DNA of 43,046 nt from positions 1-43,046 of the forward strand of contig NZ_JAILNU010000077.1 of NCBI RefSeq assembly GCF_024691275.1. Direction: 5' to 3'. The stretch is from Ruminococcus sp. Its GTDB lineage: Bacteria > Bacillota > Clostridia > Oscillospirales > Ruminococcaceae. The notes beneath the pieces are model-generated. The model did not search any database, was not told the DNA's origin, and saw nothing but the letters and a program-made list of their open reading frames with translations. Position numbers and translations under genes: made by a program. Shown piece after piece: positions 22,921-32,183 of the stretch (position 1 is its first letter; every line of letters starts with the position of its first letter).

Positions 22921-24111
22921 GTGAAGATATACATTGTCGGCATTGGCGTAGACGGAGTTAAAACGCTGACACGGGAAGCTGAAGAAGCAATAGCTTCTGC
23001 CGATGTTCTTATTGGTGCAAAGCGTATGCTTGATCCCTTCTTGGCTCTGGGAAAGCCGTTCCTGACAGAGTACAGGAGCACAGAGATCGTCAGGTATCTG
23101 AATGAAAACAGCTTCGGTATGGCAGCTCTCCTGATGTCGGGAGACTGTGGATTTTTCAGCGGAGCAAAAAAACTTGCGGAGCTCCTTGACGACCACGATA
23201 CCGAAGTTATCAGCGGTATTTCTTCACCTGTTTACCTCTGTGCAAAGCTCAAAAAGGAGTGGTCGGACTGCTTTTTTGTAAGTCTTCACGGTCAGGACGG
23301 GAATATCGCAAGGCACGTAAAAGCGCATGAAAAGACGTTTTTCCTTCTCGGCGGCGATCTGAAGGCTTCGGATATATGCGGAAGACTGTGCGAGTACGGT
23401 ATGGACGATGTTGTGGTATATATCGGCGAAAGGCTCGGATATGACAACGAGCGTATCATCACAGGAAAGGCTTGTGAGCTTATCGACTTCGAGACTGACG
23501 GACTGTGTGTTATGCTTGCGGAGAACAGGGACTGCGAAAAAGCCTTGCCGTGCGGAATATCAGATGACGAATTCATCAGGGGAAAAGTTCCTATGACGAA
23601 ATCAGAGATCAGGACACTTGTTGCTGTTGGACTTGATATCGGAAAAAATGATACCTGCTGGGATATAGGCGGCGGTACAGGTTCGGTATCTGTGGAAATG
23701 GCAGTCAGATGCGAAAACGGTATTGTATGTACTGTTGAAAAAAATCCCGAAGCTGTTGGGCTTATCAGACAGAATCAGCGTAAATTCGGCTGTGACAATA
23801 TAAGAGTGCTGGAGGGAAAAGCAGAAGAACTCGTCAATGATCTGCCTGCGCCCGACTGTGTTTTTATTGGTGGTTCGGGAGGTATGCTCGAAGAAATCAT
23901 CGCGGCTGCGATCGGGAAAAACAGCAGTGCGAGGCTCATCGTCACGGCAGTTTCTCTTGAAACGCTCTCTGAGTGCATCGCTCTGTTCGACAAATTCGGA
24001 CTTGAAGCTGATATTTCACAGATAGCCGTAACAAGGACAAAAAAGATAGGGCAGCACACTATGCTGTCTGCCGAAAATCCTGTATATATCATTAAAAGGA
24101 AACTGCAATGA
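22921..24111 (+). CDS. cbiET: Fused CbiE-CbiT: cobalt-precorrin-7 C5 and -6B C15 methyltransferase/decarboxylase
   Basis: This 396-residue protein joins two activities. The N-terminal half (about 1-200) is a CbiE tetrapyrrole methylase for C5. The C-terminal half (about 205-396) is a Rossmann-type CbiT, with PMTKSEIRTL and SAM-binding WDIGGGTGSVSVEMA, for C15 methylation and decarboxylation. The fusion corresponds to CobL. GTG 22921 is the start, since AGGAGGTGA at 22908-22916 is an almost perfect anti-SD match ending 4 nt upstream. Confidence 0.94.
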   Translation: MKIYIVGIGVDGVKTLTREAEEAIASADVLIGAKRMLDPFLALGKPFLTEYRSTEIVRYLNENSFGMAALLMSGDCGFFSGAKKLAELLDDHDTEVISGISSPVYLCAKLKKEWSDCFFVSLHGQDGNIARHVKAHEKTFFLLGGDLKASDICGRLCEYGMDDVVVYIGERLGYDNERIITGKACELIDFETDGLCVMLAENRDCEKALPCGISDDEFIRGKVPMTKSEIRTLVAVGLDIGKNDTCWDIGGGTGSVSVEMAVRCENGIVCTVEKNPEAVGLIRQNQRKFGCDNIRVLEGKAEELVNDLPAPDCVFIGGSGGMLEEIIAAAIGKNSSARLIVTAVSLETLSECIALFDKFGLEADISQIAVTRTKKIGQHTMLSAENPVYIIKRKLQ

Positions 24112-25457
24112 AAAAAATAATCATCGGCGGGACTCATAGCGGCTGCGGGAAAACTACCGTTGTATGCGCGTTACTTTCAGCTTTGAAAAAACGCGGAATG
24201 AGCATTTCGGCGTTCAAATGCGGTCCCGATTATATCGACCCCATGTTTCACAGAACCGTCATCGGGACGGAAGCCTATAATCTGGACAGCTTTTTCTGTG
24301 ACGATGATACTCTGAGGTATCTGCTGGCAAAGAATTCATCAAATACCGAAATATCCGTCATTGAAGGCGTTATGGGCTATTATGACGGAGCTGTCGGCGG
24401 CAGAGGTTCGGCACATTCTGTATCATTGACAACAGATACGCCTGTGATAGTTGTTATTGACTGCAAGGGCGCAGGCGAATCCATAGGCGCGTTCATGAAG
24501 GGATTTCTCGAATATCAGCGCCCGAATAATATAATCGGATTCATTTTCAACAGGCTCCCGAAGCGTCTTGTGGAAATGGCAAGGGAAAAATGCGAACAGT
24601 TCGGAGTGCGCTATTTTGGCTGTCTGCCGACTAATCCGTGGTGCATCGAGAGCCGCAGGTTAGGACTTGTCACAGCAGCCGAGATAAGCGATATCAGGGA
24701 GAAGCTGGAAGAACTCGGAAAACTTGCTGAGGAAAATATCCTTCTTGATGATATCATAAGCTGCAGTGATTCTGCTTTGCCGAATTTTACGGCAAAAGAA
24801 GTGAAAAGACTGTCCTGTGAGCGTCCGCCGAAGATAGCGGTTGCGAACGACAGGGCTTTCTGCTTCACATATTCCGATAATATCTCTCTGCTTGAACAGC
24901 TTGGCTGCGATATAGAGTACTTCTCTCCTATAAGCGATAAAAAGCTTCCCGACGGCTGCTGCGGGATCATTCTCAGCGGCGGTTATCCTGAGCTTTACGC
25001 AAAGGAGCTGTCCGATAACAGGGATATGCTCGATGCGGTGAAGAAGGCTCTGATGCAGGATATCCCGACTATTGCCGAGTGCGGCGGGTTCATGTATCTG
25101 CATGAGATGCTCGTGGACAGCGGCGGCAGAGAGTATCCGCTGGTGGGAGCGGTCAGCGGAAAGGTTTTTTCAACGGAGCGCCTTCAGCGTTTCGGGTATG
25201 TTACCATGACAGCAAATAAGGACAACCTTTTGTGTGCTGAAAACTATGAGCTGAAAGCTCATGAGTTCCACTACTGGGAAAGCACTGACTGCGGCGATGG
25301 TTTTATTGCAAGAAAAGCGGACGGGCGCGAATGGAAATGCGTTCATGCTCATAAAACGCTTTATGCAGGTTTTCCTCATTTGTATTTTTATTCGGATATA
25401 AGCATGGCAGAGCGTTTTGCAGCTGCCTGTGCAGCATATGGAGAAAATAATGGATAG
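24108..25457 (+). CDS. cbiA: Cobyrinic acid a,c-diamide synthase
   Basis: This 449-residue glutamine-dependent amidase modifies the a and c side chains. The N-terminal P-loop reads GGTHSGCGKTTV. VIEGVMGYYDGAVGG and the C-terminal type I glutaminase site AECGG (nucleophile Cys325) are present, with a downstream HEFHYWES. It overlaps cbiET by 4 nt. Confidence 0.95.
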   Translation: MKKIIIGGTHSGCGKTTVVCALLSALKKRGMSISAFKCGPDYIDPMFHRTVIGTEAYNLDSFFCDDDTLRYLLAKNSSNTEISVIEGVMGYYDGAVGGRGSAHSVSLTTDTPVIVVIDCKGAGESIGAFMKGFLEYQRPNNIIGFIFNRLPKRLVEMAREKCEQFGVRYFGCLPTNPWCIESRRLGLVTAAEISDIREKLEELGKLAEENILLDDIISCSDSALPNFTAKEVKRLSCERPPKIAVANDRAFCFTYSDNISLLEQLGCDIEYFSPISDKKLPDGCCGIILSGGYPELYAKELSDNRDMLDAVKKALMQDIPTIAECGGFMYLHEMLVDSGGREYPLVGAVSGKVFSTERLQRFGYVTMTANKDNLLCAENYELKAHEFHYWESTDCGDGFIARKADGREWKCVHAHKTLYAGFPHLYFYSDISMAERFAAACAAYGENNG

Positions 25458-26499
25458 GATTCGACTTATAAGACCCACCGACAAAAAGTATTCACAGCTT
25501 GCTCAGGAACACTGGGACAGCGTTGCAAAGCCGCTGCGAAGCTTCGGTTTGCTCGAAACGTTCTGGAACAGGATAGCGGCTGTTCAGAAGACAGAGTTTC
25601 CCGATATCTCAGAACGTGCTGTTGTCGTTATGTGTGCGGATAACGGCGTTGTTGCGGAGGGCGTGACTCAGACGGACAGCTCGGTGACAGCTGTCTGCAC
25701 GGAGGCTATCGCCTGTGGCAGATCAAACATCAATGCTCTTGCGGATACGTTCAGAGCTAATGTGTATGCGGTGGATATCGGAGTTGCAGCTGATCTTGAA
25801 TGTGACAGGGTGATATCAAGAAAACTGGCATACGGTTCGGATAATATCGCTGTCGGACCTGCAATGACAGTGGAAAATGTATACAGAGCAGTTGCAGTGG
25901 GCATGGATATGGTCAGAGATCTTGCCGAAAAGGGTGTCAGGATCATAGTTACAGGCGAAATGGGCATAGGGAATACAACTCCCACATCGGCACTATCTTC
26001 GGTACTGCTTGGACTTCCGCCCGAAAAAGTTACAGGAAAAGGCGCAGGACTTTCATCGGAGGGACTTCTGCACAAGGCAGAGGTAATAAAACGTGCGATC
26101 ACTGTGAATTCGCCTTTTTCCGATGATCCTGCCGAGCTGATCTCAAAGCTTGGAAGCTACGAGATAGCAGGCATGACGGGGCTGTTCCTCGGGGGAGCTG
26201 TTTACGGAGTGACTATGGTGATAGACGGGGTTATCTCCGCTGTTTCGGCAGTCCTTGCATCAATGTTCGCACCTGCTTCGGTGGATTATATGCTGGCAGG
26301 ACACGTTTCTGCCGAACCCTCGGGCAGAATGCTGCTTGAACGTCTTGGGCTCAATGCTGTCATTGACGGCGGACTGAGACTCGGAGAAGGAACAGGTGGT
26401 ATATTGCTGCTGCCGCTTCTTGACGGCGCGGCTGCACTTTATAACAGAGCTCACCGTTTTGACGGTGCAGGTATAGAAAGGTATGTGGAACTGATATGA
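25450..26499 (+). CDS. cobT: Nicotinate-nucleotide--dimethylbenzimidazole phosphoribosyltransferase
   Basis: This 349-residue protein activates the lower-ligand base by making alpha-ribazole phosphate. Family motifs are VVVMCADNGVVAEGVTQ, GEMGIGNTTPTSAL, GKGAGLSSEGL and RLGEGTGG, with Glu313 at the catalytic base position. GGAG at 25439-25442 lies 7 nt before ATG 25450, which is 8 nt inside cbiA. No benzimidazole synthesis gene (bza or bluB) is present here, so the base may be salvaged or made elsewhere. Confidence 0.95.
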   Translation: MDRIRLIRPTDKKYSQLAQEHWDSVAKPLRSFGLLETFWNRIAAVQKTEFPDISERAVVVMCADNGVVAEGVTQTDSSVTAVCTEAIACGRSNINALADTFRANVYAVDIGVAADLECDRVISRKLAYGSDNIAVGPAMTVENVYRAVAVGMDMVRDLAEKGVRIIVTGEMGIGNTTPTSALSSVLLGLPPEKVTGKGAGLSSEGLLHKAEVIKRAITVNSPFSDDPAELISKLGSYEIAGMTGLFLGGAVYGVTMVIDGVISAVSAVLASMFAPASVDYMLAGHVSAEPSGRMLLERLGLNAVIDGGLRLGEGTGGILLLPLLDGAAALYNRAHRFDGAGIERYVELI

Positions 26500-27017
26500 T
26501 TACACTCGTTACAGGCGGAGCTAAATGCGGAAAATCAAGCTATGCAGAAAAGGTTCTGGAAAACTTTGAAGGTGAAAAATATTATGTTGCAACTATGAAT
26601 CCAATGGGCGATGATGCGAAGGAGATAATCGCACGTCACATCAAAATGCGCAGAGATAAGGATTTTGTGACAGTTGAATGCCTGCGCGACATCGGCAATG
26701 CAGATGTGCCTGAAGGCTGTGCTGTGCTCATTGAGTGTATGGGAAATCTCTGTGCAAATGAGATGTTCATTGGGCCGAACGTGCATAAACCCGCTGAAAA
26801 AATAGTTGAAGGGATACGTCGGCTGTCGGAGAGAACTGCTGAGCTGGTCATAGTAACCAATGAAGTCGGCTGTGACGGTATAAGCTATTCTGCTGATACA
26901 AAGGCATATATAAGTCAGCTGTCCGAGATAAATTGTAAGATAGCCGAATTTGCCGATAATGTTGTAGAGTGTGTTTACGGTATACCTGTTGTCAGAAAGG
27001 GAAGTCTGATATGCTGA
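26496..27017 (+). CDS. cobU: Adenosylcobinamide kinase / guanylyltransferase
   Basis: This 173-residue protein phosphorylates adenosylcobinamide and then adds GMP. It has the P-loop GGAKCGKSSYAE (7-18), YYVATMNP, and an ARHIKMRR segment with the His expected to carry the GMP intermediate. The region VTNEVGCDGISY differs from the usual NEVGxGIVP, and the downstream sequence is atypical. A second CobU-like protein lies two genes downstream, which may be related to this divergence. Confidence 0.88.
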   Translation: MITLVTGGAKCGKSSYAEKVLENFEGEKYYVATMNPMGDDAKEIIARHIKMRRDKDFVTVECLRDIGNADVPEGCAVLIECMGNLCANEMFIGPNVHKPAEKIVEGIRRLSERTAELVIVTNEVGCDGISYSADTKAYISQLSEINCKIAEFADNVVECVYGIPVVRKGSLIC

Positions 27018-27778
27018 ATTCGTTATTTTCGGCGTTTCAGATGTATTCGCGGATACCGACACCGAAAGTTGAATGGCGCGATGAGAACCGCCGCTATTCA
27101 ATGTGCTTCTTTCCCCTTATAGGAGCTGTGATGGGAGCCCTTGCGGTAGTCTGGTGTTTTGTCTGCGATAAACTTGATATCGGCAGTTTCCTGTATGGGG
27201 CCGGAGTGTTTGCAATGACGGTTATCGTCACAGGAGGTATACATCTTGACGGCTACTGCGATACCTGTGACGCAAGAGCTTCATGGGGAGACAGACAGAA
27301 AAAGCTTGCTATACTCAGTGATTCGCACATAGGAGCTTTTGCGGCAATAAAGCTGGCGGTTTATGCGGTGGTGTATACTGCTCTGCTGAGCGAGCTGAAT
27401 GATTATTCGTCGGCTGTAGTCATTGGCTGCGGATATGTCCTGTCAAGGGCTCTCAGCGGATTTGCCGCGGTGACGTTCAGGGCTGCGAAAAAAGAGGGAA
27501 CGCTGCAAAGTTTTTCGGTACCTGCGGATAAAAAAACAACGGTGAGGGTGCTGATAATTACAGCGGCAGTGTGCTGCTGCATAATGATGTTTTTCAGCTT
27601 TACTGCGGGTACAGCAGCTTCTGCGGCGGCTTTGCTGACAATGCTTTGCTACAGAAGGACAGCGTACAAGGAATTCGGCGGCATAACAGGTGATCTTGAA
27701 GGCTGGTTCCTGCAAATGTGTGAGATGTGGATCGCAGCGGCGGCTGTGTTCGCTTTGAAATTAAGGGAGGTATTATGA
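27011..27778 (+). CDS. cobS: Adenosylcobinamide-GDP ribazoletransferase (cobalamin synthase)
   Basis: This 255-residue integral membrane protein joins adenosylcobinamide-GDP to alpha-ribazole (phosphate). It starts with FQMYSRIPTP, has the conserved GGIHLDGYCDTCDA region followed by LSDSHIGAF, and several hydrophobic helices. EFGGITGDLEGWFLQMCE near the end carries the second acidic motif. It overlaps cobU by 7 nt. Confidence 0.94.
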   Translation: MLNSLFSAFQMYSRIPTPKVEWRDENRRYSMCFFPLIGAVMGALAVVWCFVCDKLDIGSFLYGAGVFAMTVIVTGGIHLDGYCDTCDARASWGDRQKKLAILSDSHIGAFAAIKLAVYAVVYTALLSELNDYSSAVVIGCGYVLSRALSGFAAVTFRAAKKEGTLQSFSVPADKKTTVRVLIITAAVCCCIMMFFSFTAGTAASAAALLTMLCYRRTAYKEFGGITGDLEGWFLQMCEMWIAAAAVFALKLREVL

Positions 27779-27779
27779 G

Positions 27780-28178
27780 ATGAAAATGATAATCGGAGGA
27801 GCTTATCAGGGAAAAATACGTTTTGCCTGCAACTGGCTCGATATGGACAGAGCTGATATGATAAACGGTTCGACCTGTGATTTTGAGGAGGCTTTCTCAG
27901 CTGATGTGATAAAGAGCTATCACCGCCTTATCGCAAGACTTCTTGCAGAGGGTGTTGATCCTGTGGAATTTACCAAGAAGCTCTGCGAACAGAACAAGGA
28001 CGCGGTAATAATCATGGACGAGACAGGCTGCGGCATCGTTCCGATAGAAAAATCAGACCGTACAAGACGCGAAGTAACAGGACGCTGCGGCTGCATAATT
28101 GCAAGAGAGAGCGATACTGTCATTCGTGTTATCTGCGGTATACCAACGTATCTGAAAGGCGCTCCGAATGAGGGTTGA
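27780..28178 (+). CDS. Short CobU-like protein with altered P-loop
   Basis: This 132-residue protein resembles CobU at both ends. The N-terminus is MIIGGAYQGKIRFA, and the C-terminal half has DETGCGIVPIEKSDRTRRE and GIPTYLKG. The P-loop keeps Lys12 but has Ile where Ser/Thr binds Mg-nucleotide, and the central segment with the GMP-accepting His is missing. It probably is not a full kinase/guanylyltransferase. It may assist CobU or act on another corrinoid intermediate. GGAGG lies 9 nt before the ATG. Confidence 0.8.
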   Translation: MKMIIGGAYQGKIRFACNWLDMDRADMINGSTCDFEEAFSADVIKSYHRLIARLLAEGVDPVEFTKKLCEQNKDAVIIMDETGCGIVPIEKSDRTRREVTGRCGCIIARESDTVIRVICGIPTYLKGAPNEG

Positions 28179-28728
28179 TCTTATAAGGCACGGCAAGACT
28201 ATGGGAAATTCCGAGCTGAGATATATCGGACGAACTGATGAAGCGCTCTCCTTCATCGGCATATCCGAACTTGTGAATATTGATTATCCGCCGTGCGGAT
28301 ACCTTATAACAAGTCCTATGAAACGCTGTATACAGACAGCTGAACTGATATTCCCGAATCATACACCTGTTGTATGTGACGGTCTGAGAGAGTGCGATTT
28401 CGGAGACTTTGAGGGCAGAAACTATATCGAGCTTTCTATGGACAGCCGTTATCAGCGCTGGATCGACAGCGGCGGCGAGGACGCTTTTCCGAACGGTGAA
28501 AGCCCTGACGATTTCAAGAAGCGCTGTGTCGGGAGCTTCCTGAAATGTATCAGCGAAGTGCCTGATGGAATGGCGGCAACATTTGTTGTTCACGGCGGTA
28601 CTATCATGGCTGTGCTCGAACACTTTGCCGTGCCGCACAAAAGCTATTATGACTGGCATATCGCCAACGGACACGGTTATATAACGGAATTTGACGGAGA
28701 AAAAATTACAGTTACGGAGAAAATATGA
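28168..28728 (+). CDS. cobC: Alpha-ribazole phosphatase (histidine phosphatase family)
   Basis: This 186-residue phosphatase removes phosphate from alpha-ribazole 5'-phosphate or adenosylcobalamin 5'-phosphate. The RHG motif is at 7-9 (LIRHGKT), with SPMKRCIQTAE, ECDFGDFEGR and VVHGGT completing the family pattern. Assignment to CobC rests on context, since histidine phosphatases are otherwise hard to separate. It overlaps the CobU-like gene by 11 nt. Confidence 0.88.
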   Translation: MRVDLIRHGKTMGNSELRYIGRTDEALSFIGISELVNIDYPPCGYLITSPMKRCIQTAELIFPNHTPVVCDGLRECDFGDFEGRNYIELSMDSRYQRWIDSGGEDAFPNGESPDDFKKRCVGSFLKCISEVPDGMAATFVVHGGTIMAVLEHFAVPHKSYYDWHIANGHGYITEFDGEKITVTEKI

Positions 28729-29696
28729 ATTACTTTATCGCGGCGCTGCCACTGCTGCTGGGAGCTGCCATTGACTGTGTGCTGGGAGATCCTTATTCGC
28801 TCCCGCACCCGATACGACTAATCGGCAAGTTGATATCATTGCTCGAAACTTTAGTGCGCAGACGCATGAAAAGTCACCTCCGCTCAGGCGGAGTTTTTCT
28901 TGCATTGACAGTGCTGCTGATATCAACGGCAGTACCGTTTTTGCTGCTCATTGTATGTTACAGCATCAATGTAATATTCGGAGCGGTCGCCGAGGGGATA
29001 ATGTGTTATTATCTTATGGCTGCGCGTTGTCTCAGGGACGAGAGCATGAAGGTGTACAGAGCTGTGAAGCGCGGTGACACAGAGGGGGCAAGAAAAGCAG
29101 TATCAATGATAGTCGGCAGGGACACTGATGTGCTCGATGAAACGGGTATAATAAAAGCGGCTGTGGAAACAGTTGCGGAGAATACTTCCGACGGCGTGAC
29201 AGCTCCGCTCATGTATATGTCTGTAGGAGGAGCGGTACTTGGATTCTTCTATAAAGCTGCCAATACCATGGATTCCATGATAGGATACAAAAATGAGAAA
29301 TATGCGGATATAGGTCGTTTTGCGGCAAAGCTCGATGATGTGCTGAATTATATCCCTTCGCGTCTGACAGCTCTTGCGATGACAGCAGCTGCACCTGCTG
29401 TCGGACTTAACGGAAAGAGAGCTTTTCGCATATGGAAGCGTGACAGAAGAAAACACGCAAGTCCGAATTCCGCACAGACCGAGGCAGCCTGTGCAGGTGC
29501 TCTCGGAGTGCAGCTTGCAGGTGATGCGTACTATTTCGGTGAGCTTCACAAAAAAGAGTTCATCGGTGATCCTGTCCGCGCAATTGAAAACGAGGATATC
29601 CGCCGTGCAAACAATCTCATGTATGCAGGTTCTGCCATTGTTTTTGCGGCTGCTTTGTTTGTCAGGGCTGTGATAGTCGGAGGTATATTATGCTGA
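28725..29696 (+). CDS. cbiB: Adenosylcobinamide-phosphate synthase
   Basis: This 323-residue membrane protein attaches (R)-1-amino-2-propanol phosphate to adenosylcobyric acid. Family signatures are DCVLGDPYSLPHPIRLIGKLI at the start, VAENTSDGVTAPL, AANTMDSMIGYKNEKY and SPNSAQTEAACAGALGVQL. Several hydrophobic helices are present. It overlaps cobC by 4 nt. Confidence 0.95.
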   Translation: MNYFIAALPLLLGAAIDCVLGDPYSLPHPIRLIGKLISLLETLVRRRMKSHLRSGGVFLALTVLLISTAVPFLLLIVCYSINVIFGAVAEGIMCYYLMAARCLRDESMKVYRAVKRGDTEGARKAVSMIVGRDTDVLDETGIIKAAVETVAENTSDGVTAPLMYMSVGGAVLGFFYKAANTMDSMIGYKNEKYADIGRFAAKLDDVLNYIPSRLTALAMTAAAPAVGLNGKRAFRIWKRDRRKHASPNSAQTEAACAGALGVQLAGDAYYFGELHKKEFIGDPVRAIENEDIRRANNLMYAGSAIVFAAALFVRAVIVGGILC

Positions 29697-30724
29697 ACGG
29701 AAAACACGGAGGAAATGATCTTGCGCATGACATAAAGCTTGATTTTTCGGCAAATCTTAATCCTCTCGGTATGCCTGACAGTGTGCGCAGAGCTGTTATT
29801 GCTTCGGCTGATGTATGGGAGAGATATCCCGACCATGAGAGCAGGGAGCTCCGCGGAAAGCTCAGCAAAAAGCTTGAGGTCAGTGCAGAAAAAATAGTAT
29901 GCGGAAACGGTGCGGACGACCTCATCTACCGAGCTGTTGGAGCTCTCAGACCTCGCCGCGCACTGGTCTGCACACCTGCCTTTTCAGAATACGGGAAAGC
30001 TCTTGCGGAACACGGGTGTGAGGTGCGTGAGCATCACCTTGATGCGGCAAACGGCTTTGCGGTCACGGAGAGCATTATCGCTGATATCGAGGGGAACAAC
30101 ATGGTATTTATCGCATCGCCGAACAATCCCACGGGAACTGTTATCGGGAGAGAGATGCTGGAAAAGATCGTTGATGCCTGCGAAAAATACAGTGCCTATC
30201 TTGTGTGCGATGAGAGCTTTATCGGCTTCACTGAAAATGCCTGTGAGCTCACTGCGACAGGTATTCTTTCGCCTAAAGTCATAGTGCTGCGCTCATTCAC
30301 AAAGCTCTTTGCAATGGCAGGTCTGAGGCTTGGCTATGCGGTGTGCGGCAGCTCTGACACTGCCTCCCTGATATCTTATTCGGGACAGTACTGGAGTGTT
30401 TCTGCTCCTGCACAGGCAGCAGGTATCGCAGCACTTGATGAGAATGAGTACGTGGTAAAAAACGTGAGATATGTTTCGGCTGAGAGAGAGTTCCTTTCGT
30501 CGGAGCTTTCTGAATGCGGATTAGAAGTGTTCCCGTCGTCTGCCAATTATCTGCTGTTTCGCGGCGACTCTAAGCTGGGAGAGTACCTTTTGAATGAGGG
30601 CATACTTGTACGCAGCTGTGCGGATTACAGCGGTCTTGATGATAGCTTTTTCCGCATTGCAGTCCGCACACATGAAGAAAATCAGCAGCTCATAAACGCA
30701 GTAAGGAGGATAATGAATGGCTAA
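29690..30724 (+). CDS. cobD: Threonine-phosphate decarboxylase-like PLP enzyme
   Basis: This 344-residue fold-type I aminotransferase relative produces aminopropanol phosphate from threonine phosphate. It has DFSANLNPLG, SPNNPTGTVI, LVCDESFIGF and the PLP lysine K205 in SFTKLFAMAGLRLGY. It resembles HisC; the CobD call rests on position between cbiB and cbiP and on DFSANLNPLG. It overlaps cbiB by 7 nt. Confidence 0.92.
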   Translation: MLNGKHGGNDLAHDIKLDFSANLNPLGMPDSVRRAVIASADVWERYPDHESRELRGKLSKKLEVSAEKIVCGNGADDLIYRAVGALRPRRALVCTPAFSEYGKALAEHGCEVREHHLDAANGFAVTESIIADIEGNNMVFIASPNNPTGTVIGREMLEKIVDACEKYSAYLVCDESFIGFTENACELTATGILSPKVIVLRSFTKLFAMAGLRLGYAVCGSSDTASLISYSGQYWSVSAPAQAAGIAALDENEYVVKNVRYVSAEREFLSSELSECGLEVFPSSANYLLFRGDSKLGEYLLNEGILVRSCADYSGLDDSFFRIAVRTHEENQQLINAVRRIMNG

Positions 30725-32183
30725 AGCGATAATGATACAGGGAACGATGTCTAATTCGGGAAAGAGCTTTTTTGCAGCAGCACTTTGCCGTATATTCAGT
30801 CAGGACGGCTATTCGTGTGCTCCCTTCAAGTCCCAGAATATGGCTCTCAACTCCTATATAACCGCTGACGGCTGCGAGATAGGCAGAGCTCAGGCGATGC
30901 AGGCTGAGGCGGCAGGTGTCGAGCCGTCAGTGCTCATGAATCCGATACTCCTGAAGCCTACCACCGATGTTGGCTCTCAGGTCATAGTCAACGGCAGAGT
31001 TGTCGGCAATATGACTGCGGCGGAGTACTTCAGGCGTAAACGTGAGCTTGTACCTCGGATCATGGATTCATATGAAAAGCTTTCAGCGGCTCACGATATC
31101 ATCGTTATCGAGGGGGCGGGAAGTCCTGTGGAGCTGAACCTGAAATCGGACGATATCGTGAATATGGGTATTGCAGAGCTGGCAAAAGCTCCTGTACTTC
31201 TGGTGGGAGATATCGACAGGGGCGGCGTTTTTGCACAGCTTCTCGGCACGCTTAGTCTGTTCGAACCGAATGAGCTTGACATGGTAAAGGGACTTGTGGT
31301 GAACAAATTCCGCGGAGACATCTCGCTATTCGGAAGCGGAAAGGATATTCTTGAAAAGCGCGGCGGCAAGCCTGTTCTCGGAGTTGTTCCCTTCCTGAAA
31401 TGTGACATTGAGGACGAGGACAGCCTGTCCGCAAAGCTTTACGGTAACAATGCAGGTATAATTGATATTGCAGTTATACGGCTGCCTAAGATATCGAATT
31501 TTACGGACTTTGATGTGTTTTCGCAGTATGAGGACGTTTCTGTGCGGTATGTCACAAAGTATGAAGATCTCGGCATACCCGATATGGTTATTATCCCCGG
31601 TACAAAGAGCACTATCGCTGATATGAAATGGCTGCGGGAGAGCGGCATAGAAGCAGCTGTAAAGCGCCTTGCAGCAAAGGATACTCCTGTCTTCGGCATC
31701 TGCGGCGGCTATCAGATGCTGGGAGAGAACATATCCGATCCGCTTTGCAGTGAGTGTGGCGGAAGTATCAGCGGTATGGGACTTCTTGACTGCCGTACTG
31801 TTTTCGGAGCTGAAAAGACTCAGACGCAGACCTGCGGAAGATTCAGCGATATCGGAGGAGTTTTCAGCTGTCTCAGCGGTGCGGAGTTCAGCGGCTATGA
31901 GATACACATAGGCAGTACAGAGAGCAGCGAAAAGCAGCTCCTGGACTGCGGCGGCGAATACAGCGGCAATGTTTACGGCTGCTATATCCACGGAATATTT
32001 GACAGTCCGCAGGTCTCTGAGCGCATAGTGAAAACGCTGTATGAGCGAAAAGGCGTGAAATACCGCGGCGGTATCATTGACCGCAGTGCATACAAAGAAT
32101 CCCAGTTCGATATACTTGCCGACGGTGTGCGGAAAAGTATTGATATGGAACTGCTTTACAAGATCGTCAGGGAGGGACTGTAA
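30717..32183 (+). CDS. cbiP: Cobyric acid synthase
   Basis: This 488-residue glutamine-dependent amidase modifies the b, d, e and g side chains of adenosylcobyrinic acid diamide. It has the P-loop IQGTMSNSGKS, FKSQNMALNSYIT, VIEGAGSPVELNL, GDIDRGGVFA and the glutaminase FGICGGYQML with nucleophile Cys329. AAGGAGGA precedes the ATG, which overlaps cobD by 8 nt. Confidence 0.95.
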   Translation: MAKAIMIQGTMSNSGKSFFAAALCRIFSQDGYSCAPFKSQNMALNSYITADGCEIGRAQAMQAEAAGVEPSVLMNPILLKPTTDVGSQVIVNGRVVGNMTAAEYFRRKRELVPRIMDSYEKLSAAHDIIVIEGAGSPVELNLKSDDIVNMGIAELAKAPVLLVGDIDRGGVFAQLLGTLSLFEPNELDMVKGLVVNKFRGDISLFGSGKDILEKRGGKPVLGVVPFLKCDIEDEDSLSAKLYGNNAGIIDIAVIRLPKISNFTDFDVFSQYEDVSVRYVTKYEDLGIPDMVIIPGTKSTIADMKWLRESGIEAAVKRLAAKDTPVFGICGGYQMLGENISDPLCSECGGSISGMGLLDCRTVFGAEKTQTQTCGRFSDIGGVFSCLSGAEFSGYEIHIGSTESSEKQLLDCGGEYSGNVYGCYIHGIFDSPQVSERIVKTLYERKGVKYRGGIIDRSAYKESQFDILADGVRKSIDMELLYKIVREGL

